This document shows positions 26,438 through 38,900 of a DNA stretch of 64,000 nucleotides, one piece after another (the first letter of the stretch is position 1; each line of letters begins with the position of its first letter). The translations under genes and the position numbers were made by a program. The notes beneath the pieces are model-generated. The model was given only the letters and a program-made list of their open reading frames with translations. It made no database searches and was not told where the DNA came from. The stretch is from Sediminispirochaeta smaragdinae DSM 11293. GTDB taxonomy: Bacteria > Spirochaetota > Spirochaetia > DSM-16054 > Sediminispirochaetaceae. The stretch is taken from contig NC_014364.1 of assembly GCF_000143985.1 (NCBI RefSeq), positions 2,604,001-2,668,000 of the forward strand, read 5' to 3'.

Positions 26438-27187
26438 TTAGCTGTCGTACTTCATGATCGGTACGAAGGTCTCTGCTTTCAGGGCCGCCCCACCGACGAG
26501 AGCCCCGTCGATGTTTTTCATGGCCATAAGCTCTTTCACATTTCCCGGCTTCACGGACCCACCGTACTGGATAACCATGGCCTCGGCAGCCTTGTCGCCA
26601 TACATCTCTTTGATCACCTTCCGGATAAAAGCATGAACGGCATCTGCATCCTCTGGGGTTGCGGTCTTGCCGGTACCGATGGCCCAAACCGGTTCATAGG
26701 CAATGGTAACCTTATCGAGAAATCCCTCGGGGATTCCCTTGAGACCACCTTCGACCTGGGTGCGTACGACCTGCTCAACCTCGCCGGCTTCCCGCTGCTC
26801 CAGGGTCTCACCGACACAAAGGATGACTTCAAGATCGTTGTCGAGGGCAAGCTTGACCTTTTCGTTGATAAAAGCATCCTTCTCACCATAGATCAGACGG
26901 CGTTCGGAATGGCCCAGGATAACGACCTGAACACCGACATCCTTCAACATGTGAACGGAAACCTCCCCTGTGTGTGCTCCTGATTCCGCATTCGACATAT
27001 TCTGAGCACCTAGCAGTAAAGGGGTACCCTTTACCACCTCGCCAACAGCAGAAAGAGCGGTAAAAGGAGGAGCAATCAGATAGCGGCTGTTTCCGTCTGC
27101 CGCAGGCACCAGTTCCTTAGCCAAGGCAACGGCCTCGGAGACCGTCTTATGCATTTTCCAGTTTCCCGCAATGAAAGTTTTTCGCAT
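26438..27187 (-). CDS. tpiA: Triosephosphate isomerase
   Basis: 249 residues, full length. It interconverts dihydroxyacetone phosphate and glyceraldehyde 3-phosphate. Catalytic residues are in place: Lys in GNWKMHKT, His in ILGHSERR and Glu in AYEPVWAIGTG; the phosphate loop is QYGGSVKPGN. The ATG shares a base with the pgk stop (TAATG), indicating translational coupling. Confidence 0.97.
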   Translation of the reverse strand: MRKTFIAGNWKMHKTVSEAVALAKELVPAADGNSRYLIAPPFTALSAVGEVVKGTPLLLGAQNMSNAESGAHTGEVSVHMLKDVGVQVVILGHSERRLIYGEKDAFINEKVKLALDNDLEVILCVGETLEQREAGEVEQVVRTQVEGGLKGIPEGFLDKVTIAYEPVWAIGTGKTATPEDADAVHAFIRKVIKEMYGDKAAEAMVIQYGGSVKPGNVKELMAMKNIDGALVGGAALKAETFVPIMKYDS

Positions 27188-28374
27188 TATTTGCTTCCCT
27201 CCAGCGCTGCAATACCGGGAAGCACCTTTCCCTCGAGGAATTCAAGGCTTGCGCCTCCTCCGGTGGAAACGTGATCAATTCTGTCCGCAAAACCGAATTT
27301 ATTAACGGCCGCAACGGAATCGCCGCCGCCTACCACGGTAGTACCTTTACAGGAGGCAACCATTTCGGCAACCTCAACGGTTCCCTTAGCATACGCTTCG
27401 AATTCGAATACGCCCATGGGGCCGTTCCATACAATGGACCGTGCACCTGCAAGAGCGTTCTTTATTTCAGCAAGGGTCTGAACCCCAATATCCATGCCGA
27501 TGAGATCTTCGGGGATATTCGCCCCGTCGACGGCAATCGGTGTTTCCTTCTCAGAAAAAGCCTTTGCACATACATGATCTAGGGGAAGAATAACCTTTGT
27601 CCCTTTCTGCTCCGCTTTTTTCAGAAGGTCTGTGGCGGTCTTAAGAAATTCCTCTTCGAAAAGCGACTTTCCTATGCTCTTACCGGTGGCCTTGAGAAAG
27701 GTATAGCACATTCCGCCCCCGATAACGAGGGTGTCACATTTATCGATGAGATTTTCCAAAACACCAATCTTTGTCGAAACCTTTGCACCACCGATAATCG
27801 CTACAAACGGATGTTCGGGATTCTTAAGCAGGGGTTCGAAAAAAGCGACCTCTTTTTCGATCAGAAAGCCGGCAGCGGAAGGTAGAAACTTCGTAACCCC
27901 TTCCGTACTGGCATGGGCCCTGTGCGCTGTTCCAAAAGCGTCGTTGACATATACATCGCCCAAGGAAGCAAGCTTTTTCGCAAAATCGGGATCATTCTTT
28001 GTCTCTCCCGCATAGTAGCGAACATTTTCCAAAAGTAGTATCTCACCAGCCTTAAGCGAAGCGGCCCGGGAGGTCACAGCATCCCCAATACAATCTGCTG
28101 CCATTTCAACAGGCCTTCCGAGAAGCTCCGACAAACGCTTTGCCACCGGGGCAAGGGAAAATTCAGGTTTTTTCTCGCCTTTTGGCCTTCCCAGGTGACT
28201 CATGATGACCAAAGAACTGCCTTCCTGCTCCAGAATATATTTCAAGGTAGGAAGAGCAGCTTTTATACGTGTATCATCGGTAATAACGCCCTCTTTCAGG
28301 GGGACATTGAAGTCCACCCTGATGAGAACGCGTTTACCGCGAAGATCAAGATCTTTTACGGTACGTATCGACAT
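27187..28374 (-). CDS. pgk: Phosphoglycerate kinase
   Basis: 395 residues, full length. It transfers phosphate from 1,3-bisphosphoglycerate to ADP. The substrate-binding [11 protein letters not shown] and SHLGRPKG motifs are at the N-terminal lobe, and the ADP-binding [25 protein letters not shown] and [16 protein letters not shown] in the C-terminal lobe. It is 12 bases after gap and coupled to tpiA. Confidence 0.97.
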   Translation of the reverse strand: MSIRTVKDLDLRGKRVLIRVDFNVPLKEGVITDDTRIKAALPTLKYILEQEGSSLVIMSHLGRPKGEKKPEFSLAPVAKRLSELLGRPVEMAADCIGDAVTSRAASLKAGEILLLENVRYYAGETKNDPDFAKKLASLGDVYVNDAFGTAHRAHASTEGVTKFLPSAAGFLIEKEVAFFEPLLKNPEHPFVAIIGGAKVSTKIGVLENLIDKCDTLVIGGGMCYTFLKATGKSIGKSLFEEEFLKTATDLLKKAEQKGTKVILPLDHVCAKAFSEKETPIAVDGANIPEDLIGMDIGVQTLAEIKNALAGARSIVWNGPMGVFEFEAYAKGTVEVAEMVASCKGTTVVGGGDSVAAVNKFGFADRIDHVSTGGGASLEFLEGKVLPGIAALEGSK

Positions 28375-28386
28375 AGTAGTTAAACC

Positions 28387-29456
<1,070 letters not shown>

Positions 29457-29460
29457 TCAA

Positions 29461-31497
29461 TCACCGTATCCCAGACACCGATTTATACACATCGGTATGG
29501 GACAACGGCTGTGAAGAAGACTGAACACTATCTTTTGGGGGCGGAGAAGAGTCGGCATCGGGCTTTTTGACCACCCAATCACCAGGATTAATAAGGTCAT
29601 AGAACCGATTCGAGGCCACGTCCCCTTCAGAAACCATCTCATCCCTTGACGTAACGGTGAAGGTTCCCACCGCATCTGAGGCTTCGAAACGAAGGCCGAG
29701 CCCCTCTTTCCGCACAGCAAGTTTATCCTTCGGCAAGATCATGAAGGCCTCATCATTCTCCACCCCATCAATGGTTCCCAGATCCATAAGGCCCGACGCG
29801 AAGGAATAGCGCAGCATTTTACCAAGAGCAGGCAAGTCGGTATCGAGGCGGTCGACCCAAATGCCGATAGCATCGGTCACCCGTTCATTCCCTGTGCGGT
29901 AGATCCTCTGACGCTCTATTAGAGCCCCGGTGGAGCCACCGTACAATTCGGAATCAAGGGTAAAACTTCTTTCGTCCTCAGAAAGAACGATGAGCGCAAA
30001 ATAATGAGCGGAAAGAGCCCGAGCTCGGCCATAGGCTTCTGCAAAAGAACCTACTTCAGCCGCCTCGGGAACCGAAAGCTTTTCATACCCGTTCATCACA
30101 TGGGCGACATAAGAAGCCAATTCATTCTTACTCAGCGAGTGGAGCATTGAGCCTCTCTCACCGCTAATATATACCGGAATTTGATAACGGAACCTATCAA
30201 GTGAAAACTGATCAATATTCCAGCGCTCGGAAACAGATTGGTTAAGCTCATGGCGATAGACCTCAAGGGTATCGCTAGTTGAAGTATCGAGCTTTCCCTG
30301 GCGTTCAAGCACTTCAAGAATTGAGAGCTGCTTTGCCGGAAAACCTTTTAGCAACCATAGATCCGCATACATCCGGCGAGCGGAGAAAGAGTCGGGATCA
30401 AGTTTGAGAGCCCTGCGGACCTCCCGCATCGCGCTATCTGTGCGATTTCGACCTCGATACCGATCGGCAAGGGTAAGATGATACAAGACAGCCTCATCGA
30501 TTCTTTTTGTATTCTCATCAAGACTTCGGTCGACTTCGGATGAAAGAATCTGCTCATAGACGATCCGGCTTATCTGATCCTCCGGACGAAGGCGGAGGAC
30601 GGCGGAAAAGGAGTCAAGGGCTTCCGGGTAACGGCCAAGGGCCTTCTGTGCCGATCCTTTCAGGTAATAACCAAGATAATCATCAAGAAGAGATGCGGAC
30701 GATCCCTTTGAATCGCCCGAGTTGAGTCGATTGAGAAGATCCTCATAGCGTCCCTGTCTGGAAAGAACAAGGGCATAGAAGAGAAGGGCATCGCGATTTT
30801 CCGGTTCTATACGAAGGGCCACATCACAATGATATTCGGCACGGGAAAGATCGTTTATCTCAAGATAGTGTCGTGCGGCAGTCAGATGCACGAAAAACGA
30901 TTCGGGATAGAGTTCCACAGCCCGCAAAAGAACCTGTTCCGAATCGTTCCACTGTTCGAGAGCATCCGTCACCGGCACCGATGAAAGCAGAGCAATTCGA
31001 TTGACAGGATCGATGTTCAGCGCCCTATCATACCATACCAATGCGCGACGCAGGCTTCCCCTGGCAATCTCCAGCTCCCCCATTGCACGGTAGGCGGAAA
31101 CAAGGTTCGGCTGTTTTGAAAGCACAGTCGAAAGAAGCTCCTGGGCTTCAGTAAACCTTCCCAGATCCGTCAGTATTCGCCCGCGCAAAACATCCACATC
31201 ACATGCTTCTTTGCCAAGCTTTGCAGCAGTATCGGCGTAGGCAAGGGCCTCCTCCGAGGAGCCCTCGTAAAAGGCGATCTCCGCCAAACGCAGATAGGGT
31301 TCACGATAATTGGGATTCTCTTGAAGAGATGCCTTATAGAGCTCCATTGCAAGCTCGCTCTTCCCGCTATTCCGGGCCGCCTCCCCCTGCGTGTAAAGTT
31401 CCACAGCCTTAGACTGTCCCCAAAGCACATTGATACAGATGAGGAAAAACAGGAGAGCAGGTACAAATCTGCAGACATTAGGCCGTAACAGCGGCAT
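29461..31497 (-). CDS. Exported TPR protein
   Basis: 678 residues. A signal peptide (about 11-27, ending INVLWGQ) precedes a superhelix of TPRs over about 28-400; clear units include AMELYKASLQENPNYREPY, RALVWYDRALNIDPVNRIAL and ALDSFSAVLRLRPEDQIS. The region 430-640 is non-TPR and mostly beta, with no recognised family. It overlaps corC by 20 bases and is the last gene of the phoH operon. Its stop is immediately followed by the gap promoter. Confidence 0.75.
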   Translation of the reverse strand: MPLLRPNVCRFVPALLFFLICINVLWGQSKAVELYTQGEAARNSGKSELAMELYKASLQENPNYREPYLRLAEIAFYEGSSEEALAYADTAAKLGKEACDVDVLRGRILTDLGRFTEAQELLSTVLSKQPNLVSAYRAMGELEIARGSLRRALVWYDRALNIDPVNRIALLSSVPVTDALEQWNDSEQVLLRAVELYPESFFVHLTAARHYLEINDLSRAEYHCDVALRIEPENRDALLFYALVLSRQGRYEDLLNRLNSGDSKGSSASLLDDYLGYYLKGSAQKALGRYPEALDSFSAVLRLRPEDQISRIVYEQILSSEVDRSLDENTKRIDEAVLYHLTLADRYRGRNRTDSAMREVRRALKLDPDSFSARRMYADLWLLKGFPAKQLSILEVLERQGKLDTSTSDTLEVYRHELNQSVSERWNIDQFSLDRFRYQIPVYISGERGSMLHSLSKNELASYVAHVMNGYEKLSVPEAAEVGSFAEAYGRARALSAHYFALIVLSEDERSFTLDSELYGGSTGALIERQRIYRTGNERVTDAIGIWVDRLDTDLPALGKMLRYSFASGLMDLGTIDGVENDEAFMILPKDKLAVRKEGLGLRFEASDAVGTFTVTSRDEMVSEGDVASNRFYDLINPGDWVVKKPDADSSPPPKDSVQSSSQPLSHTDVYKSVSGIR

Positions 31498-32263
31498 CCC
31501 TCTTTATCACCTTCACCGTTTTAATTTTGTGTCCTTCCATATCTTGAATGATAAAATCAAGATTATTATAGGTCACTTTTTCATAGCGGACAGGAATTTT
31601 TCCAAAAAGATCGAAGACAAAACCGCCCAAGGTATCAAAATCATCATCGGGCAGCTGAAGCTTTACCTGCTCGTTCAGGTCTTCAATATCAACCCGGGCA
31701 TCACAGAGATAGACGCCCTCGCCTATTTCAAGTATATCTTCCTCTTCGTTGTCGAACTCATCCTGAATATCACCGACAATCTCCTCAATGATATCCTCCA
31801 GACAAACGATACCCGAAACGCCACCATATTCGTCAACGGCCACGGCGATGTGTACCTTTCGACGGCGGAATTCCTTAAGGAGAGAATCCAAGCGCTTGCT
31901 TTCCGGTACGAAATAAGGCTTTCTTGCAACCAAACCAATATCGATCGCCTCGTTTCTCATAAATGCTGGCAGAAGATCCTTTACATACAGAACACCGACG
32001 ACATTATCGATGGTATCCTTATAGACCGGATAGCGAGAATAGCCGTAGTGAATCATAGCTTCCAGCAAATCCTGCTTGGAGGCCTCGTTACTGATAAACT
32101 CCACATCGATTCGAGGAACCATCACCTCTTTCACCGTTGTGTCGGAAAGGGTTACGACCCCCTTAATCATATCCTGTTCTTCGAAATTTAAATTACTGAA
32201 ATCCTCTTCCTCGGAATTGTTGCTTCGACCGAACAACTTACCGAGGATACCAGTGCGTTTCAA
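31478..32263 (-). CDS. corC: CorC/HlyC-type CBS-domain protein
   Basis: 261 residues. Two CBS domains (about 45-165), starting at EVMVPRIDVEFIS and including VLYVKDLLPAF and VDEYGGVSGIVCLEDIIEEI, are followed by a CorC_HlyC transporter-associated domain (about 180-258, LGGFVFDLFGKIPV). No DUF21 membrane domain is present, so this is the soluble cytosolic form. Such proteins are linked to Mg/Co efflux; the haemolysin label used for some homologues is not justified here. The start overlaps ybeY by 4 bases. Confidence 0.88.
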   Translation of the reverse strand: MKRTGILGKLFGRSNNSEEEDFSNLNFEEQDMIKGVVTLSDTTVKEVMVPRIDVEFISNEASKQDLLEAMIHYGYSRYPVYKDTIDNVVGVLYVKDLLPAFMRNEAIDIGLVARKPYFVPESKRLDSLLKEFRRRKVHIAVAVDEYGGVSGIVCLEDIIEEIVGDIQDEFDNEEEDILEIGEGVYLCDARVDIEDLNEQVKLQLPDDDFDTLGGFVFDLFGKIPVRYEKVTYNNLDFIIQDMEGHKIKTVKVIKRDAAVTA

Positions 32264-32721
32264 AACAGCCTCACTCCTGAAAAAGTTTTCACGATCTCTT
32301 CCTGCAGCGTCAACATCGGTTCGCTGCCTTCGTTCGTTTCATGATCATAACCGGCGAGATGAAGGATCCCATGAATCAACAGCCGCTTCAGCTCCTCTTC
32401 GCGGGCTACAGAGAAGAGTTTCGAATGAAGATCAAGGGTATCAAGAGAAATTACAATATCGCCAGCGTATACCGATCCATCTTCGGATCCGGAAACAACG
32501 TTTTCTTCTTCCAGTTGACTGAATGATAGCACATCGGTAGGTGCATCGATGCCACGCCAGGTTCTGTTCAGATCCCTCATGGTATCATCGTTGCAAAAGA
32601 GAATGGAAAGTTCCCAGTTCAAAATGTCCAGAGAGCGCAGCACTGCCACACAAAAAGGTTCGATCGCGGGCAACCACGACGGCGGTTCAACATCTTTGGC
32701 GTCGACTTCAACTCTGTTCAT
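32260..32721 (-). CDS. ybeY: Endoribonuclease/rRNA maturation factor YbeY
   Basis: 153 residues, standard size. The zinc-binding signature is intact: HGILHLAGYDHETNEG near residue 119, with three His. The N-terminal CNDDTMRDLNRTWRGID and VLSFSQ also match. YbeY takes part in 16S rRNA 3' end maturation and ribosome quality control. It overlaps the 7TM-HD gene by 14 bases; phoH-(HD protein)-ybeY is a widely conserved order. Confidence 0.93.
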   Translation of the reverse strand: MNRVEVDAKDVEPPSWLPAIEPFCVAVLRSLDILNWELSILFCNDDTMRDLNRTWRGIDAPTDVLSFSQLEEENVVSGSEDGSVYAGDIVISLDTLDLHSKLFSVAREEELKRLLIHGILHLAGYDHETNEGSEPMLTLQEEIVKTFSGVRLF

Positions 32722-34906
32722 GGGTTTTACGTTTTCCTTCCTCCGCTTTAGGGTATTCTATGCGAGAATGGAAGTGTCCGGCAAGTATCTGAACAAAACT
32801 CTGTTTGATCTTCTCCATATCCCGAAAGGTAAGATCACAATTTATCATCTGCCGGTTTATCACTTTATCCATAATCTTAGACCAAATAAACTTTTCGAGC
32901 TTCGCAACAGTCGGTTTTTTCAGGGTACGCGTGGCCGCCTCTATGGTATCGGCGAGCATAACAACCGCGGCCTCTCTGGAAACCGGCGGGGATCCATTAT
33001 AGGAATATTCCTCCGGACTTATCTTCTGATTCTCCTCTTCATTTTTCAAGGCTTCGGTATAAAAGTATTCAATCAAACCGTTACCATGGTGCTGACCAAC
33101 AATATCGACCACCTCGGGAGGAAGCTTTAACTCCTTCGCTTTCTCTATTCCAATCTTAACATGACTTTTGATAACCGCAACCGATAGGCTTGGCTTAAGC
33201 TCGTCGTGTTTATTGTTACCGGTCTGGTTTTCTATAAAATATTCAGGCTGTTCAATCTTTCCGATATCATGGTAGTAGGCTCCTACCCTTGCAAGCAGAT
33301 GATTCACTCCGATCGCCCTGCAGGCAGATTCAGCCATATTGGCGACGCTGACGGAATGGCTGTAGGTACCGGGAGCAGCCATAATCATCCGCTTAAACAA
33401 CGGAGTATTCATGTCGGAAAGTTCAATGAGCCTAAATACCGTAGGAGCATTCAGAAAATGTTCAATTACGGGAAGAATAGTCAAATTGAGAACCGTACAG
33501 GCCAGAGCATTAATAATAGCCAGACCTGCTGCCGAAGCAAACCAAGATACAGGCTTTTTCGAGAGCAAGCCGATTACCAGGACCATCAAAAGGTGGATAC
33601 AAGAGATTAGCGCCCCACCCCGCACGAGATCGATCCTTCGCTCCGATTTTCGGATGACATGAATACCGGTTAAACCTGAAACGATTATAAAAATTAAATC
33701 CATCTTTCCAATCGGCACAAAGGGCACAATGGAAAAGGCGGAAAGAAAGATCAAAAGGAAAGCGGCCTTCTCACCGATCATGCTGGTTATAAGCATTGAA
33801 ACAAGAGCGGAAGGGAGAAAAAAAGCCCGCAACATGGTCCAATCCTCTCCCGTAAGGAAGAAGGAAAGAGCCGCACTTGCAAAAAAGAAGAGCCATGTTA
33901 TCAACATGAGCATAAGAAACTGGAATGTACGCCAGCGAGGCTGCAAATAAGGGGAAAGAAGAATGAAACCGAGAAAAAACATGAGGGCAAGGTACAGGAA
34001 GGTGGCAATGATCATGCCGTATTGAATACCAGTCTGGGCTTGACTTATTGCCTGAATCTTCTCCATATCGTTTTCGGTAACGATAAAACCCTTTCGAATA
34101 ACTCGCTCCCCCTCTTCGATTTCTCCGGTTACCGGTGCGACACCGGCCGCTGCTTTAGCCTTTGCCTCTTCCGTTAGTACCGAATCAAACCTGACATTCG
34201 GAGTGATGAAATGAAGTGTTAATCTTTCGATGAGGTCAAGAGTCTTTTCATCTATTCCGGTCCCTGCTAAAGAGCTGCGAACGGCATCGGGAATCCGAGA
34301 GGGAATGATCAGATCACCGATACTAAGAACACTCTTTCCCTTCTCTCCATGCTCCCAGCGTTGCAGCATGATGGAATCCCCTGAAACCTGCGGCAGCGAC
34401 TCGAAAACACCATGCTCCATAAAATCGGTAACAAGCTCCTCAATGAGCGGAAACAGGGAACTTGATTTTGTATTTCCCTGAAGGAGGAGTTCAAGCTCTC
34501 TTTGATCAAGTCTCACCGAGAATCGTGACTCAATTTCCGCCAAAAGAGAAGGAGAATTTCCCAGGGCTCTTTTTTCATTCAGATAATCAAAAAACTGTTC
34601 GAGACTATGTAGGCTTTCCAAGATGGCCTTTTCCTGGGCGGCATAGACGGGTAAGACCTGCGCTCGAGCCTCTTCGATCTTTCGTGTGGTTTCCGTCGAC
34701 TTCACATACTCAACAGCTTTTGGAGCGACCAGATCACGATCGGCAATCTGTCCGGCGGAAAAGCGACTGTAATTTTCCCGGAAAAGGAAACCGCCCATTT
34801 GCGGAGAAAAAAGCGAAAGCACGGCGGCAATAAGAAACGCCACCGCCGTAGCGATCGGAGCGGCACGATGAGACAAATGGATACTATCTTGCTTCTTCAC
34901 GTTCAT
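32708..34906 (-). CDS. 7TM-HD domain phosphodiesterase, PgpH family
   Basis: 732 residues. A first membrane helix (about 15-37) is followed by a large extracytoplasmic domain (about 40-285, 7TMR-HDED type), then six or seven helices (about 290-475) and a cytoplasmic HD domain with YSHSVSVANMAE, GAYYHDIGKIEQPEYF and GQHHGNG. The family includes PgpH, which hydrolyses cyclic di-AMP, and that is the likely substrate. It overlaps phoH by 23 bases and ybeY by 14, so expression is tightly coupled. Confidence 0.88.
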   Translation of the reverse strand: MNVKKQDSIHLSHRAAPIATAVAFLIAAVLSLFSPQMGGFLFRENYSRFSAGQIADRDLVAPKAVEYVKSTETTRKIEEARAQVLPVYAAQEKAILESLHSLEQFFDYLNEKRALGNSPSLLAEIESRFSVRLDQRELELLLQGNTKSSSLFPLIEELVTDFMEHGVFESLPQVSGDSIMLQRWEHGEKGKSVLSIGDLIIPSRIPDAVRSSLAGTGIDEKTLDLIERLTLHFITPNVRFDSVLTEEAKAKAAAGVAPVTGEIEEGERVIRKGFIVTENDMEKIQAISQAQTGIQYGMIIATFLYLALMFFLGFILLSPYLQPRWRTFQFLMLMLITWLFFFASAALSFFLTGEDWTMLRAFFLPSALVSMLITSMIGEKAAFLLIFLSAFSIVPFVPIGKMDLIFIIVSGLTGIHVIRKSERRIDLVRGGALISCIHLLMVLVIGLLSKKPVSWFASAAGLAIINALACTVLNLTILPVIEHFLNAPTVFRLIELSDMNTPLFKRMIMAAPGTYSHSVSVANMAESACRAIGVNHLLARVGAYYHDIGKIEQPEYFIENQTGNNKHDELKPSLSVAVIKSHVKIGIEKAKELKLPPEVVDIVGQHHGNGLIEYFYTEALKNEEENQKISPEEYSYNGSPPVSREAAVVMLADTIEAATRTLKKPTVAKLEKFIWSKIMDKVINRQMINCDLTFRDMEKIKQSFVQILAGHFHSRIEYPKAEEGKRKTHEQS

Positions 34907-35840
34907 ATGCGTGTACGATTTTTCTTACCAGTCCGTTCCTCACCACATCGGCCGATTCAAAATGGCAAAATCGGATCTCGTCAATCGAAGATAGCACCTG
35001 CATAGCATGGATGAGTCCCGACTGCTGCTTTCCCGGGAGATCGATCTGGGTGATATCACCGGTGATGATGGCCTTCGAATTTTCTCCAATCCTGGTGAGG
35101 AACATTTTCATCTGCTCGCGTGTTGTATTCTGGGCTTCATCCAGAATGATGTAACTCTCCGAGAGGCTTCGGCCGCGCATGTACGCCAACGGAGCGATCT
35201 CGATGATCCGGCTCTCCTCAAGACGATTCAAAACTTGATAGGAGATAAGCCGATCCATGGCATCGTAAAGAGGGCGCAGATAGGGGCTTATTTTCTGTGC
35301 AAGATCTCCCGGAAGAAACCCAAGGCTCTCACCCGCTTCCACCACCGGTCTGGTCAGGATAAGTTTCTTCTTTTTACGTTCAAGAATCTCTTTTAAGGCG
35401 TGAGCAACCGCCAAAAAAGTCTTTCCCGTACCGGCCGGGCCTATTCCGAAAACAATATCGTTGGAGGACATGGCATCAATATAAGCTGCTTGGTGATAGT
35501 TTCGGGGAAAAACCTTTGGGCTACTTGGTATGGAAATATTAAGATCCGACAGCATATCGGTCTTCTCTTCGCCGTTTTGGGTAAGCGACGAAAAAATGGT
35601 CTTGACGACGTTCGGCGTAACGACCTGCCCCGCCTTTCTGTGCGCTTTCATTCTCCCGATTAGATTGCTGAACAACTCCTTCGTTTCGGTATCGGCACTA
35701 TCAAGAATTACTTCGTTGCCCTTTGCGACAACCCTTGCACCAAGCAGATGCTCAAGCCCTCGCAAATTTTCGTCCTGAGGACCACAAATATCCCGCAAGA
35801 AACGGTTGTCGTCCAAGACTATGGTAAATGAATCGCTCAA
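34884..35840 (-). CDS. phoH: PhoH-family ATPase
   Basis: 318 residues starting at TTG, with AAGGAG 6 bases upstream. An N-terminal KH-like region (about 1-85) leads to the PhoH ATPase: Walker A GIGPAGTGKTFLA near residue 138, ILTRPVVEAGESLGFLPGD, Walker B YIILDEAQNTT and ITGDITQIDLP. PhoH proteins are RNA-linked ATPases, often next to ybeY, as here. It opens the phoH to TPR operon. Confidence 0.93.
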   Translation of the reverse strand: MSDSFTIVLDDNRFLRDICGPQDENLRGLEHLLGARVVAKGNEVILDSADTETKELFSNLIGRMKAHRKAGQVVTPNVVKTIFSSLTQNGEEKTDMLSDLNISIPSSPKVFPRNYHQAAYIDAMSSNDIVFGIGPAGTGKTFLAVAHALKEILERKKKKLILTRPVVEAGESLGFLPGDLAQKISPYLRPLYDAMDRLISYQVLNRLEESRIIEIAPLAYMRGRSLSESYIILDEAQNTTREQMKMFLTRIGENSKAIITGDITQIDLPGKQQSGLIHAMQVLSSIDEIRFCHFESADVVRNGLVRKIVHAYEREEAR

Positions 35841-35857
35841 TAAACGCTCCTTTTTGT

Positions 35858-35887
35858 AGTGTAGCCAAGAGAGTATGGAATCGTCAA
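35858..35887 (-). promoter_or_regulatory. Candidate promoter of the phoH operon
   Basis: On the minus strand TTGACG (35887-35882), an 18-base spacer and TACACT (35863-35858), 18 bases before the TTG start. It lies in the 60-base gap after lptD. Confidence 0.5.
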
Positions 35888-35900
35888 GGTCGGGAAACGG

Positions 35901-38900
35901 CTACCAATCATACTCATCGTCGCTGTATGAGACCTCTTTTTTAATCTCCGGAATGGGCCGCCATTGCAGAAAAATCGAAAATTCCGGTCGCCATTGATAA
36001 TAGGAGAGTCCGTCGTCATTATCAACAAGCTCAGGGCTTCCTGAATAGACAAAGTTGAGGTCCCAGTCCCGCATGGAATGTACAGCTTTTATCGAAATAC
36101 TTTCAAGGTTGAAATTGGAAGCTTCTCGCCTTGATCGGTCGAAAAAGGCAAAAGAGTCCAAAAGATCGCTCACTATATTCAGAGGATCATCGGAATAGGT
36201 ATCAAAATATTGATAGGTAAGCGTGTTGCTGGAAACCGAAGAAAATTCGATATCAAGGAATTCAGCTATCGAAAGCTTGAATGAGAGATCAAAGGTAAAC
36301 TCATTTTCCGAATATCGGATAAGATTCATTTCCCATGAACTACCGAGCGAAAGAGACAAATCAATTCGTCGCTTCCAAAAGGGATCGGGATCGAATTCAA
36401 ATTTGAGTCCCGTCTCAATACTGTACGGCCTGAAAGCCCAGTCATCTTCCTGCTTTTCCCATCCGGAGTTCGTCAATTCATAGTCGTAGGCCCTCTTGGC
36501 CAAAAAATCAACATACAGCGGGAAAAGTGTTACCTCACCCTCATAGCTATCGACCTCCTGATCGTCGAAATCCCAGGTAAGGGCATTGCTGAGTTCGATG
36601 TTTTCATCAAAAAAGGAAAAAGCGACGGTGGAGGCGGCAAGATCATGGTCGTCCGAATCCATTCCAAGGTCGACCTTTTCGCTGAGTGTCAGCCAATCGA
36701 AGGGGGTTATACCGAGTTCCCAAATGAGATAATCAGAATACCAATCATGCGCGGTATAGGTCCATATCCCCTTTCCACTCAGTTCCATCCAGTTGTTTTC
36801 AACGGCCAAAACAGGCTTAACATAAAGATCCTTTGGCGGCAATTGCAGCGTAGTTGAAAGGCTTTGACTGCTTTCCACCTCCTTACGTACAAAAGAGGTC
36901 GTAAACAGATGATTGGTGATACTGTCTTCGCTCCAGGTCAATGGGATTGTATTGAAACTTGTGTCGCTATCCCCCTCCCATCTACCGGCAAGCACGGTAC
37001 TTGTTCCTTCATACACGACTGAAGAATCGTTCCATAGATCGCTGGCAAGAAACGGCTTCCAGGTAGCGGCAAAGCTATTTGTTACATCGTAACGGGTCGC
37101 AGATTCATCGGCATCCTCTCCGTAATCAGAGTCCAATTCGTCACTATAAATGGTATGGTCTTGGTACGTTCCGGAAAAGAGTACCTTATTTTCGAAGCTG
37201 AAAAAGTCCTGCCATATCGCGGCCTTGTAATTCAGAGCCGCCGTTCCGGTCAGCTTGGTGAGGGTGTAATCCTTATCCAGGGAGACATCTTCGGCGGAAG
37301 CATAATCGGTGACATTGTATACATTTTCCTGTGACGCGCTCGGCTTGATGCTGAAACCAAGGGAATTTTGAAAGAGAGAGGAATTGCTTGAGGAGAAATC
37401 AGCATCCTCTGATATGGAAGAGGGGGCAGCACCGTTTCCTTCCACCTCGATATCGAATACATCATTTGCAACGTCACGCTCTCCCGGCCAGGCTCCGGGC
37501 AATGCAATGCCACCTTCAGCCGAAGGGTCAGATTCGCTATCCCCTTGGCTTGTCTGAAGGGATGTGGAAAAGGTATCAAAAAGAGAACCTGTAAGGGAAA
37601 AGGAAAGATTAGGAAGGTCAAAAGATTCCGGATAGTAATAGCCTAGAGGATACAGTGTAGTTCCTGAACCATCTTCCGAAGCAAGTATTGCGGCTATGGC
37701 CAAGGAGTCGAGGGTAAAGGTGATATCCCCCCGTTTAGAAAGTACCAGAGGATCCGTAGAACTAATTTCAATGCTTGGGTTCAGCTCCTCATCCTCGTCC
37801 TCGGCATCCCCACTTTCGTCTTCGAGAACAGAATCGGAATCGATAAAGCTCTTCCACTGCATTCCCTCTTTGCGAGGCAGAAAATCACTGCGTACCGTGG
37901 GATCGGAGTAGAGAGGAAGATCCATCGAAAGTGTGAACCACTTTGTCAATTTCCGTTCACCGGAAAAATCAAAACGAAAGCGAAAAGGGAAGGAATTTCC
38001 CAGAATCATGGGCTCCTGCCAGTCAACATCATAGCTTCCGTCATCTTCGATAAGAGTCGTGTAGCCGTAGGAACTTTGATCAATTTCCCTGGTCTCGGCT
38101 ATACCAGCATAGAAAAAAAGCTTCTGCCATGCCCCCAAGGCCTCATACTCGCCTTGAAGTGCCGTAAGGAGGCCGAGATAGGTATAGTAGTCGGCAACCA
38201 GTTTGATATAACCGTTATTTGTCTCCTCATTCTCTTCGCTCGGAACCTTTGTAAGAAAAAGCCCATCACGTTCATAACGAAACGAATCCGAAGAGCCATC
38301 GAGATATTCCAGAAAGGAAAGTCCGCTCTCTTCTTCCTCCTTAGATTGACCACGAAGATAGGTCGTGGTTTGAAGGAAATATCCCTTTGTCAGGTTGTAA
38401 CCGAAGTTCGGATGGATAAAGAGGGTGTCGCCCGGCATGAAGAAATAGGGAAGCGGGAGTATCGGAATTCTTCCAAGATATAGAGTGGCATCCTTTACGG
38501 CCCACTCTCCGGGGCGAAAAATGGTTATGCGCTTGGCCTTAATACGGTAGTAAGGCTCTTCCAGACCGCTTGAGGAGATAACACCGTCATCAAGAACCAC
38601 ACTTCCGTCCGAAAAACGCCGAATGCTCCTTCCACTGTAAAAGAAAGTGACACTCTTCTCTTCTACCGTTTCCTCCTTGCTGCTGGCACCGGAGAAAAAG
38701 GTTCCCGACCAATCTTCGGTATTGAACACTAGGCTTTCTCCGCGAAAGAGCTCGGAACTGTCGTTGCGGACAAGCTCATACACGACGTTTCCCTTCGCGG
38801 AGAGGACTCCGGTATCCCGATTAAACAATATATAGTCGGCCGTTACCTTGTGAAGTGTTCCATTCTTTTTATCGTCAAGGGTGATGGAGACATCTCCCTG

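Noticed and set aside
31478..32263. Haemolysin annotation of the CBS-domain protein
   Set aside because: The CBS plus CorC_HlyC layout fits cation efflux accessory proteins; nothing suggests a toxin.
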